Origin: Io17-Chloro-G2 sp965226825
Lineage (GTDB): Bacteria > Chloroflexota > Dehalococcoidia > Lucifugimonadales > UBA3495
Assembly: GCA_965226825.1 (NCBI GenBank)
Contig: CBDDED010000003.1
Span: forward strand, 558,001 to 622,000
Direction: 5' to 3'
Length of the DNA stretch: 64,000 bases
Position numbers and translations under genes: made by a program. Shown here piece by piece: positions 53,496 to 61,407 of the stretch. The notes under the pieces were generated by a model that was not told the DNA's origin, searched no databases, and saw nothing but the letters and a program-made list of their open reading frames with translations. Positions within the stretch are counted from its first letter, which is position 1. Every line of letters starts with the position of its first letter.

Positions 53496-53528
53496 AAAAG
53501 CCACCCCGAGCAATCGGGGTGGCTTTTT
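53496..53528 (+). terminator. Terminator of tandem Rieske oxygenase 2
   Basis: An AAAAGCCACCCCGA/TCGGGGTGGCTTTT stem with a four-base loop, ending in a T run. The following 53530-53799 stretch contains no gene, only repeat fragments. Confidence 0.92.
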
Positions 53529-53688
53529 TATTGCGCGCTGGCCCCGTGAACCGCCTCGCGCGGTGCTACAAGCTACCGGGACGTCCCCACAGGCCAGGGG
53601 GAAGAGTTCCAGCGCAACGGTCTCTGCAAGTCGCGGTGTAGTCGGCAAATTCCGCGGAGCACTACCGCGAAATAAGTCATTCATGTAT

Positions 53689-53722
53689 CCACGTGTGCCC
53701 CCTCGGAAGCCCGCCCGTCATC
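53689..53722 (+). repeat. 34-bp direct repeat, left copy
   Basis: This 34-base sequence starting CCACGTGTGCCCCCTCGGAA occurs identically at 55120-55153, on the other side of IS630 copy 2. It leads into a degenerate core of the dispersed repeat family. Confidence 0.85.
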
Positions 53723-53893
53723 CTCGTCGCAGCAGGGATCTAGGAATCCTCTGAACAAGTCGGAAACAGCGGCGATCCTCTGTTGGAATCGTGCCTAGCT
53801 AGTACTGAGTCAAACTTGTTTTAGATGGTGATGTGGGGGTGTGACCGATCGCGCTATGCTGGTGGGCAGACAGTGTTGATGGGGGTGGCGGTG

Positions 53894-54364
53894 ATGGTAA
53901 GGGAAAAATACCCAGTCCGGCTGACGCCGGAAGAACGGGAAAATCTCCAACGCCTGGTACGCGGCGGGAAGAGCCCAGCTCGGATGACCATCCGGGCGCG
54001 GATTCTGCTCAAGACCGGCGACGGTTGGTCAGCTCCCCGGGTGGCCGAAGCCCTCGATGTGGTGGCGGGCACGGTGTACCGGATCAAGCGGCGGTTTGTC
54101 GAGGATGGGTTGGAAGGGGCCCTATGGGAGCGCACCCAAGCCCATCGGTACCGAAAGTTGGACGACCGGGGTGAGGCTCACCTGGTCGCGCTGGCCTGCA
54201 GCCCAGCCCCGGAGGGGCATGACCACTGGACCCTGCGCCTGTTGGCTGGCAAGGTGGTCGAGTTGGGGTTGGCGTCCTCCATGTCCCACGAAGGGGTGCG
54301 CCAGCGGCTCAAAAAAACGCTCTCAAGCCCTGGCAGAAGAAAGAGTGGTGCATCCCCAAGGTGA
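53894..54364 (+). CDS. IS630 transposase, DNA-binding part (frame A)
   Basis: The N-terminal helix-turn-helix half: VREKYPVRLTPEERENLQRLV, then APRVAEALDVVAGTVYRIKRRF. It reaches the run of seven A at 54311-54317 as RLKK and leaves the conserved protein there. A -1 shift gives KNALKPWQKKEWCIP, the normal IS630 continuation. ATG 53894 after GGGGGTGG is preferred to upstream starts. Confidence 0.85.
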   Translation: MVREKYPVRLTPEERENLQRLVRGGKSPARMTIRARILLKTGDGWSAPRVAEALDVVAGTVYRIKRRFVEDGLEGALWERTQAHRYRKLDDRGEAHLVALACSPAPEGHDHWTLRLLAGKVVELGLASSMSHEGVRQRLKKTLSSPGRRKSGASPR

Positions 54365-55017
54365 GCGCGGAGTTCGTGGCGCACATGGAGGAAGTGCTGG
54401 ACTTATACGAGGAGCCGTATGACCCGCGAAGGCCGGTGGTCTGCTTTGACGAGACCTCCACCCAGTTGTTGGCCCAGACGCGGCCGGCTCTGCCGCCCCG
54501 GCCCGGAATTCCGCTGCGGCAGGACTACGAGTATCGGCGCGAGGGCGTCCGCAACCTGTTCCTGACCTGTGAGCCGCAGGCCGGGTGGCGGCACGTGGCG
54601 GTGACCCAACGGCGCACGATGGAGGACTTTGCCCAACAGATGCGATGGCTGGTGGACGAGGCCTATCCGGAGGTCGAGGTGGTCCGGGTCGTCCTGGACA
54701 ACCTGAACACTCACCGCATGGCGTCGCTGTACGAGGCGTTCCCGGCAGCGGAGGCCCGGCGGATTGCCAAACGGCTGGAGTTCCACTACACCCCCAAGCA
54801 CGGGAGTTGGTTGAATATGGCGGAAATCGAGTTCAGCGTACTGTCCCGCTCCTGCCTCAGACAGCGACTCCCCGACGAGGAAGCTCTCGGGCGGGAGGTT
54901 CAGGCCCTGGTTACGGAGCGCAACACCGCCCAAGCTACCATCAACTGGCGCTTCAATACCCATGACGCCCGAACCAAACTGCACCGCCTCTATCCCTTTG
55001 ATTCCAAACATGACTGA
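54361..55017 (+). CDS. IS630 transposase, DDE part (frame B)
   Basis: The catalytic half with Asp in VCFDETS, Asp in VLDNLNTH and Glu in MAEIEFS, and HYTPKHGSWLN before the Glu. The frame continues upstream to the A7 run at 54311-54317, so the protein is probably made by -1 frameshift rather than from GTG 54361. Confidence 0.85.
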   Translation: MSAEFVAHMEEVLDLYEEPYDPRRPVVCFDETSTQLLAQTRPALPPRPGIPLRQDYEYRREGVRNLFLTCEPQAGWRHVAVTQRRTMEDFAQQMRWLVDEAYPEVEVVRVVLDNLNTHRMASLYEAFPAAEARRIAKRLEFHYTPKHGSWLNMAEIEFSVLSRSCLRQRLPDEEALGREVQALVTERNTAQATINWRFNTHDARTKLHRLYPFDSKHD

Positions 55018-55119
55018 GTACTAGGGCGTGGTCTGGGGCAATCCAACAACTTATTCAGAGGTTTCCTAGAACCCTTCCCATGAGCCGAAAGCGTTACCAC
55101 GACAATGGCCATTCCGTAC

Positions 55120-55153
55120 CCACGTGTGCCCCCTCGGAAGCCCGCCCGTCATC
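55120..55153 (+). repeat. 34-bp direct repeat, right copy
   Basis: Identical to 53689-53722. It runs into the inverted-repeat element that begins near 55143. Confidence 0.85.
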
Positions 55154-55325
55154 TTCACCGCAGTGGGGATCCAGAACCCTTCCCCTGAGCCGACACGCTT
55201 ATGCCAACATGAAAACGCAAACCGTACCCAATCCGCACCTCTCCCGCCGTCATTGCCGCAGCACTGACTATGCCTCGAACACTAGAGCCTGCTCCAATGG
55301 CGAAAAGTGCCCTGGATTCCCGCCG
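55143..55325. repeat. Dispersed inverted-repeat element, degenerate copy
   Basis: The left core CCGTCATCTTCACCGCAGTG and right CCTGGATTCCCGCC frame an interior that shares GCCGACACGCT with 47614-47800. A partial second copy of AGAACCCTTCCC...TGAGCCGA lies just upstream near 55069-55090. Confidence 0.65.
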
Positions 55326-55448
55326 TGATCAGAAAGACTGACGCAAGCTCGACAGGAAAAACTGCGATCAAACGCCACTTCGGTTACAAGACCCTCCTGT
55401 CACATCAGAATGCGTTGCAATGTCTCCGTTGGCAACCCCGTGAACAAC

Positions 55449-55484
55449 AAAAAGCCACCCTGATCGAATCAAGGTGGCTTTTTT
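55449..55484. terminator. Terminator downstream of the DUF4383-like gene
   Basis: AAAAGCCACC/GGTGGCTTTT stem flanked by A and T tracts, usable in both directions. It lies about 95 bases beyond the stop of the minus-strand membrane protein gene. Confidence 0.8.
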
Positions 55485-55577
55485 CCTGCGCTTGTTGGGA
55501 CTCACTCCACCGGGTGGCAGCCAACCCGCCGCTCGGCAAATGGGTTGGGCATCAACCAACCGGGTCGTGGCCGAAAT

Positions 55578-56060
55578 CTAGTCGGACGCGGCGCTCCCTA
55601 CGGAGTACTCCCGGAAACGACGCCGGTACAGGGCCGTGGCCATGAATATCACGCCAATCGTGAGATGTGCCGCGTTTTCCCACGGGTGAGAAACATAGAA
55701 CATGTGCAGGTTGGAATCCGTGCCGCCGCCGTTGATCGCAGCCAGCACGAATCCGGCTATGCCTATCCCCAGGAAAAACGCTCCGATTACTACGTTGTAG
55801 CCCCTCTTGATCGGGGAATTCCAAACCTCGCCCACGTACCAGGTGAAAATGCCCATTATCAGGTAGGCAATGCTCTGGCCGATGCCCATGTCGTATATGC
55901 CGCCGGGGGAAGAGGGAACAAAAAACCCGGCGATCCCTGCCGCCGCCAAAACCACGCTCAGTACCAACTGGCATCGGCGGTTGGTTAAGCCCTTGGAGTA
56001 ACGTTGGGTTACTCCTCCATAGGTCACAACAACCCCTTTTACCTGCGGTCTCATTGCCAT
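55578..56060 (-). CDS. DUF4383-like four-helix membrane protein
   Basis: A 160-residue integral membrane protein with four hydrophobic segments: LVLSVVLAAAGIAGFFV, IAYLIMGIFTWYVG, VVIGAFFLGIGIAGFVLA and HLTIGVIFMATALY. The order and the small helix-breaking loops resemble DUF4383. The role is unknown. ATG 56060 follows TTGGAGGAAC; the longer frame to 56153 lacks a ribosome site. It is divergent from the BenD-like SDR; the 56061-56385 gap shows no other feature. Confidence 0.7.
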   Translation of the reverse strand: MAMRPQVKGVVVTYGGVTQRYSKGLTNRRCQLVLSVVLAAAGIAGFFVPSSPGGIYDMGIGQSIAYLIMGIFTWYVGEVWNSPIKRGYNVVIGAFFLGIGIAGFVLAAINGGGTDSNLHMFYVSHPWENAAHLTIGVIFMATALYRRRFREYSVGSAASD

Positions 56061-56385
56061 AGCGTTCCTCCAATTTGTCGCCGGGCCGGCCATACCAACC
56101 AAGATCCGAGGGTTGCGGACCACTCGCTGCCGAGCCTCTCTCACCCTTGGCAAATCAGCCGGACCGGTGTTAACCTACCAAGCGCTTATCATAGCCAGGA
56201 GATTTGTTCCTGTCCATACCTGCGGCCGCCAAACGACGGCCCATAGTGATGACAGTAACCAAAATCTTCCGCTGGTCGTCCCCCGGCCCGAGTGACCCAA
56301 TGCCCGTGAGAATACCGTGAGAATCCAGGGGCCGCCCACTGTGGGCCGCGTCGTGGACCAACGACCATAATTTAAGGAGGAACAG

Positions 56386-57219
56386 ATGGCAGGAGAGCTA
56401 GACCCCAGAGCAGCAGGGGCCAAAAGATTCGCGGGTAAAGTATGCGTGGTTACGGGTTCGGGCCAGGGCATCGGACGTGCCACCGCTCGCCGCATGGGCG
56501 AGGAAGGCGGCACTATTGTCGTGGCGGAGCGAGTTGACGAGAGCGCGACCCGGACCGTCAACGACCTGCGGGAAGCCGGCGTTGAGGCGACCAAGGTCCT
56601 CGCCGACGTGGGCACCTTCGCCGGAGCCAAGGGCCTGATGGACGAGGCCGTGGCGGCATATGGACGCATCGACGTTCTGGTCAACAATGTAGGTGGGACC
56701 ATCTGGGCCCAACCCTACCATCGATACACCGACGAGCAGGTCAACCTTGAATTGGAGCGCACCCTCTACCCCACCCTGTGGTGTTGTTTGGCCGTCCTGC
56801 CCGTCATGATGGAGCAACAGGGCGGGGCCATAGTCAACCTCGGCTCCCAGGCGCCTCGTGGACTCTACCGGCTGCCCTATGCCGTGGGCAAGGGCGGGAT
56901 ATTCGCTCTGACCAAGGTGCTGTCGATGGAGTACGGCAGTTACGGGATCAGGATAAACACCGTCTCTCCCGGTGGAACGGCCGTCCCGGACCGTATCACC
57001 CCCCGGCTGCAAATTCGCGAGGGCGTAATTGCGGATGAAATCACCGGCGACGAAGCTGAAATCTGGCGCCAGGAAATGGGCGCTGACATTCGCGCCCAGC
57101 AATCCATCAAACGCCCCGGAGTGCCAGAAGAGCAGGCCGCTACCATCACCTTCCTGGCCTCCGACGACGCCTCGTTTATCACGGGGCAGGTGGTCAACTG
57201 CAGCGGCGGGCAGTCCTAG
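56386..57219 (+). CDS. BenD-like cis-diol dehydrogenase (SDR)
   Basis: A 277-residue SDR resembling 1,6-dihydroxycyclohexa-2,4-diene-1-carboxylate dehydrogenase, which rearomatises the diol made from benzoate. Evidence: KRFAGKVCVVTGSGQGIGRAT, NNVGGTIWAQPYH, PTLWCCLAVLP, the catalytic YAVGK near residue 166, and RINTVSPGGTAVP. These BenD landmarks go beyond general SDR motifs. It would fit as the step after one of the Rieske dioxygenases. ATG 56386 is preceded by AAGGAGG. Confidence 0.85.
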   Translation: MAGELDPRAAGAKRFAGKVCVVTGSGQGIGRATARRMGEEGGTIVVAERVDESATRTVNDLREAGVEATKVLADVGTFAGAKGLMDEAVAAYGRIDVLVNNVGGTIWAQPYHRYTDEQVNLELERTLYPTLWCCLAVLPVMMEQQGGAIVNLGSQAPRGLYRLPYAVGKGGIFALTKVLSMEYGSYGIRINTVSPGGTAVPDRITPRLQIREGVIADEITGDEAEIWRQEMGADIRAQQSIKRPGVPEEQAATITFLASDDASFITGQVVNCSGGQS

Positions 57220-57585
57220 CCCTCGCCAACCCGCCCGAATTGAGGTAACCGCAACAACCGGGATTCTACAGACCGCTATCCCCAAAATAACCGGAGCCCA
57301 TATCCGGTTTGCGGCCAACGTAGAATCCCGTTTCAATCCCAGCCCGATGCAACTAGCGGTTTTTTCAGCGCAGCGGCGGAGAATTATACCGGCCCACTCA
57401 AGTCCTTGGCGCTCTCTGCGCCCTCCGCGTTGAAAACGGGGCGGGTTGGAGAAAGACCAGATAGATAAGGAAACGACTCGGCCCGGTGTCCACGGCTGGT
57501 TTGATGGCGTCTCATCGGGGGGATATACTTAGCCCCATACATACACAATTGCATAACCTATCCTACTACTGGAAAGGAGGCCTAT
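57220..57585. other. Intergenic region with degenerate repeat
   Basis: No gene is seen. A segment near 57408-57435 (GCGCTCTCTGCGCCCTCCGCGTT) has short relatives near 58697 and 58930, suggesting decayed repeat copies. Confidence 0.35.
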
Positions 57586-58572
57586 ATGGCTGGAGACAAA
57601 GTCATCTTGGTCGGTACTGTCGGCCAGGGCGTAATGCGCAGCGCAGACGCCGGAGAGTCTTGGATGAGGGTTGGCATCAACCAGGGACTACACTCCGATG
57701 CCCTGGTCCGTACCCTGGCCAGTCATCCGACGCAACCCGAGCGCCTGTTCGCCGGCACGGACAAGGGGCTCTACGCCAGCAGGGACGCGGGTCAGTCGTG
57801 GAAACTTCTGGATTCCCCCCTCAGCGATTTCGTTGTTTGGGCCCTGGCGTTCGACCCTGCAGACCCGGATACCATGTTCGCCGGCACCGGAACTCCGACG
57901 CCCGCGGCAGTGTTCCGTTCCAGGGACTCCGGTGAGAGTTGGGAGCGCCGTCCCATGGAAGCAGCGGATGAGTGCCCGGCTGTCGGAACCCCTCGGGTGA
58001 CCGGCATCGCCGTCGACCCCAGCGATGGGCGTAACATCTGGCTGGGTTTGGAGGTTGACGGTGTCCGCCGCAGCACCGACGGCGGAGACACTTGGATGTC
58101 CCTTAACGGCGATATTCCCAACCTGGACATACATAACGTGACCGTGGCCGCCGGCCCGCCAAAGACCGTGGTGGTGGTGGTCAACAACGACGTTTACACC
58201 AGCACCGACGACGGCGAGTCCTGGACCCCCGTGGGAATTAAAGAAAACTTCCCCCTGACCTATCCCCGGGGAATCATGGTCCAACCGGGCATGCCCAACG
58301 TCATTTTCGTGACCATTGGCGATTCCACGCCGGGACGCACCGGGGCAATCATGCGCTCCAAGGACACCGGCAAGACCTGGGCCAATCTGCCCCTGCCGGT
58401 CCAGCCTAACACTGCCATGTGGGCGGTCAACTCCCACCCGGCAGACCCCCAACTGCTGTACGCCGGCAGCCGTTACGGCTACCTCTACAGCAGCCCCGAC
58501 GGCGGAGATTCATGGGAAAAGCTATGGCGTGAATTCAGCGAAATTTCTTCGGTGCTCTGGATCCCCGACTAA
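57586..58572 (+). CDS. BNR/Asp-box beta-propeller protein
   Basis: A 328-residue protein with at least five Asp-box turns: SADAGESW, SRDAGQSW, SRDSGESW, STDGGDTW, STDDGESW and SKDTGKTW, spaced about 45-60 residues. The fold resembles sialidase and Vps10/YCF48-type propellers. No signal peptide and no sialidase active-site arginine set is evident, so enzymatic activity is not claimed. AAAGGAGG precedes ATG 57586. It stands alone between repeat-rich gaps. Confidence 0.85.
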   Translation: MAGDKVILVGTVGQGVMRSADAGESWMRVGINQGLHSDALVRTLASHPTQPERLFAGTDKGLYASRDAGQSWKLLDSPLSDFVVWALAFDPADPDTMFAGTGTPTPAAVFRSRDSGESWERRPMEAADECPAVGTPRVTGIAVDPSDGRNIWLGLEVDGVRRSTDGGDTWMSLNGDIPNLDIHNVTVAAGPPKTVVVVVNNDVYTSTDDGESWTPVGIKENFPLTYPRGIMVQPGMPNVIFVTIGDSTPGRTGAIMRSKDTGKTWANLPLPVQPNTAMWAVNSHPADPQLLYAGSRYGYLYSSPDGGDSWEKLWREFSEISSVLWIPD

Positions 58573-58754
58573 GCGGACTGCCGTTTGCCGGCCCACTGGA
58601 AGATCGAAACGCATCCCGGGATTGGGACTGGCCCATTCCGGGATGCGCTCCCAATACGAGCGCACGACCCCTTCATCCATAAATCCGCCGTGCCCTTCTG
58701 TCCCCTCTGCGTTAAAAGTAACCTCTTGCCCAGGGCTTTTCCATTGTTAGCTGT

Positions 58755-58875
58755 CATTCCCACCGCAGCAAGAACCCGGAGCCCTTCCCGACTCCCGCCC
58801 ATCGCACCGCAACAGGAATCCACACTCACACCACCCCCCCGTCATCCTCGCCACAGCGGGGATCCAGAGACCCTT
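58755..58875. repeat. Dispersed repeat family, degenerate fragments
   Basis: GTCATTCCCACCGCAGCA near 58755 and CCGTCATCCTCGCCACAGCGGGGATCCAGA near 58837 match the family core in the same orientation, without a right-hand partner. The remainder of 58573-58984 has no gene. Confidence 0.55.
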
Positions 58876-58984
58876 TTAAATGCAAAAACGGCGGGACTGA
58901 CGAACACACGCCCGGCGTGGATGCTCTTCCGCGCCCTCTGCGTCCATCCTAACCCACATGCCATCCACTCATTGACACTCCCGA

Positions 58985-59572
58985 ATGCACATCCAAATCA
59001 TCGAACCCATGTTTCCTAACACAGACAACCCGGAAGTCCAGCCGCCCTCCCTCGCCGAAATCGTCCGGGAGGAGACCGAAGACGGCCGCCTAATAGTCCG
59101 CTTCCTCCTCGACGTCATGCAGGGCCTACTCGAACATTCCAAGCCCTGCCACCGTCTCGACGCCGCCCGCCAATTACTCAACCTGGGTTCCCACACGGCC
59201 CAATCCCTCATCGACGCCAACACCCCCTCCTCCCCAACCCGAAAAAACCTCCGTGCCCACGGCGTCCTCGGCGTTGAACCGTCCACCCTGCACCGGGAGC
59301 TAGCCGCCCTGGCCGGCGACTACTATCCGGCCCTCCGGCCCCGGCCCCCCGACGGTCCCGCGCTCCCCATTTCTTCCCGGCATCTGTACGTGTCATGGGA
59401 CCGGCCCGCGGAGGATGAGTACCCGGAGGACTGGTCGCCGGCGGATTTGGGGTACGATCCGCCGAATTCAACAGAGACACCCAGCCGGGTCGAACTCATC
59501 AAGGAAGGAGGCCAGGCCTGGGTCTATGGCGGCACGACCGAAGGCTATAGCTGGGGCGCCATCCCAATATGA
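58985..59572 (+). CDS. Hypothetical protein with C-rich codon use
   Basis: Not recognised. The 195-residue product has a helical N-terminal half (SLAEIVREETEDGRLIVRFLLDVMQGLLEH, then RLDAARQLLNLG) and an acidic, Pro/Tyr-rich C-terminal half ending in GGTTEGYSWGAIPI. Third positions are markedly C-rich compared with neighbouring genes, hinting at separate origin. No clear ribosome site precedes ATG 58985. It lies between dispersed repeat fragments and may belong to a mobile or decayed region. Confidence 0.5.
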   Translation: MHIQIIEPMFPNTDNPEVQPPSLAEIVREETEDGRLIVRFLLDVMQGLLEHSKPCHRLDAARQLLNLGSHTAQSLIDANTPSSPTRKNLRAHGVLGVEPSTLHRELAALAGDYYPALRPRPPDGPALPISSRHLYVSWDRPAEDEYPEDWSPADLGYDPPNSTETPSRVELIKEGGQAWVYGGTTEGYSWGAIPI

Positions 59573-59913
59573 CTGCAATACCGTGACGCCCCAACCCGGG
59601 GGCGCAGCGGTCGTTCATCCCCGCACCCCTAACGAAAAAGTTTTGCGCAGCTTTTCCAAAAGCGGGTGCCCCAGGCGCGAGTTGCGGCTTGACAGTCTGG
59701 GTTGCCAAAAGTAGCATGCGCATGACCTGATATTTGTTATTCCATTCAGCTATGAGATCCCAGGTTGTTCCGTAACAGATTCAGCCGTAGCACTACGGAA
59801 TCTCAAACGATCATGAAGCGGCCGGATGACCGCGATTGGAAATGTTAGCGATTGGATGGAAGCAGGCCCGGATCCGGCAATAGCTCGACGTTTAATCCAT
59901 AGGAGTTATGACC
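59573..59913. other. Intergenic region before the DUF1800 operon
   Basis: No gene or hairpin is visible; it must contain the operon promoter. AGGAG at 59901-59905 is the ribosome site of the next gene. Confidence 0.3.
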
Positions 59914-61317
59914 ATGTCTGACCGAGACCAATTGGCTCTAATGGCCCACCTGATGCGTCGAGCCGGGTTTGGCGCATCCCGGCAAGAGTTGGAATCCATG
60001 GTCGCTGCCGGCTATGAGGCCACGGTGGAAGACTTGGTAAACCCGGAGCGTCACCCTCCCATCGATGAAGACATCATGTACCGGTACCTGCCGGGCTTCG
60101 AAGGCGCGCTGGCCCCGCCGCTGAACCAGGCCGATTGGGTCTACCGCTTGGTCAACACCCAACGGCCCCTGGAAGAAAAGATGGCCCTCTTTTGGCACCA
60201 GCTTTTCGCCACCGGCAACTCCAAAATCGACAACCCTCCGGAGCTCACCCAGCAGATAGCCATGTTCCGACGGTGCGGGTTGGGCAGTTTTAAGGACCTG
60301 TTGATTGAGTTGGCCAAAAACCCGGCGATGATTTTCTGGTTGGACAATAACGGCAACCACATGGGCGCGATTAACGAAAACTGGGGCCGGGAGCTGTTGG
60401 AGCTTTTCTCCATGGGAGTGGGCAACTACTCCGAAGACGACATCAAGGAGGCCTCCCGCGCCTTTACCGGTTGGACCATTGCTCCCAAACTGCCGCGGCT
60501 TCCGCTCGGACGTTTCTACTGGGGCTTCGAGTTTAAACCGGAAGACCATGACTATGGGGAGAAAACCTTCCTCGGTGAGACGGGCCCCTTCAACGGCGAC
60601 GATATCATTGACATCGTGGTGCGGCAGACCGCCACCGCCCGATTCCTGGCCCGCCACCTATACCACTTCTTTGTGGCGGACGAGCCGCAGGTTCCAAGCT
60701 GGAACATTACCCCGCCCGGCGACCCTGAAGCGATTCAGGTCCTGGTGGATGCCTACACCCAGTCGAACTATGACGTGCGGGCCGTCCTCAAGACCCTGTT
60801 CCTGTCGGACTTCTTCAAAAACGCCAGGTTCGCCCGGGTCAAGAGCCCGGCCGAGTTGGTCGTGGGAACGGCCCGCCTTGCAGGTAGCTTCCAAAACCCC
60901 AGGGTGGGATTCCAGAACCTGGCCTTTGAATGCACCTATCAGGGCCAGGAACTCCTCAACCCCCCCAGCGTGGAGAGTTGGCACACCGGCATGGAGTGGA
61001 TCGACGGTGGCGCGTTGGTTCGCAGGGTGAACTTCGCCGCTAAATTCCTGGGCGACACCAGCATGCCCGGAATCCAGTCCATCGTTCGGGAATTGCAAAC
61101 CCGCGGCGACCTGTCGCCGGAAGAGTTCCTGGAGGCATGCCTGGACCTCATCGGGCCGATTGACGTAACGGACGCAACCCGCCGGGAACTGCTGGACCAG
61201 GCCGAGGAGGGTGGAAACCTTTCCTGGGCCACTGAAGATTCAGCTCGCCGGTCTGAACAACGCGTGGGCGCTCTGCTGGCCTTGATTGCGGCGTCCCGGG
61301 AATACCAATTCGCATAG
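59914..61317 (+). CDS. DUF1800 family protein
   Basis: Members of this family are typically 450-600 residues and are encoded next to DUF1501 proteins. Landmarks here: HLMRRAGFGASRQELESM at the start, KMALFWHQLFATGNSKID near residue 90, NENWGRELLELFSMGVGNYSEDDIKEASRAFTGW near residue 150, DDIIDIVVRQTATARFLARHLYHFF, and PPSVESWHTGMEWIDGGALVRRVNFA. The function is undefined. No signal peptide is present, unlike many relatives. ATG 59914 lies 8 bases after AGGAG; ATG 59908 is only 2 bases after it. Confidence 0.9.
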   Translation: MSDRDQLALMAHLMRRAGFGASRQELESMVAAGYEATVEDLVNPERHPPIDEDIMYRYLPGFEGALAPPLNQADWVYRLVNTQRPLEEKMALFWHQLFATGNSKIDNPPELTQQIAMFRRCGLGSFKDLLIELAKNPAMIFWLDNNGNHMGAINENWGRELLELFSMGVGNYSEDDIKEASRAFTGWTIAPKLPRLPLGRFYWGFEFKPEDHDYGEKTFLGETGPFNGDDIIDIVVRQTATARFLARHLYHFFVADEPQVPSWNITPPGDPEAIQVLVDAYTQSNYDVRAVLKTLFLSDFFKNARFARVKSPAELVVGTARLAGSFQNPRVGFQNLAFECTYQGQELLNPPSVESWHTGMEWIDGGALVRRVNFAAKFLGDTSMPGIQSIVRELQTRGDLSPEEFLEACLDLIGPIDVTDATRRELLDQAEEGGNLSWATEDSARRSEQRVGALLALIAASREYQFA

Positions 61318-61362
61318 GTGCCCGATAAATAGGTACCCGATAAATAGTTACCTGATAAGCGG
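61318..61362 (+). repeat. 15-bp tandem repeat, three units
   Basis: GTGCCCGATAAATAG, GTACCCGATAAATAG and TTACCTGATAAGCGG follow directly after the DUF1800 stop codon, within the spacer before DUF1501. Confidence 0.8.
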
Positions 61363-61407
61363 GCGCACCACCGCTAGCCCCGGCAACAACGAGTGGAGGA
61401 CGAAGAT

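Larger units (their letters stand above)
53800..55023. mobile_element. IS630-family insertion sequence, copy 2
   Basis: About 1.22 kb bounded by TA at 53800-53801 and 55022-55023. The ends begin GTACT-GAGTCA and GTACT-CAGTCA, inverted. The transposase on the plus strand is split by a frameshift. It is clearly diverged from copy 1, so the two are separate IS types or old arrivals, not a recent duplication. Confidence 0.83.
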
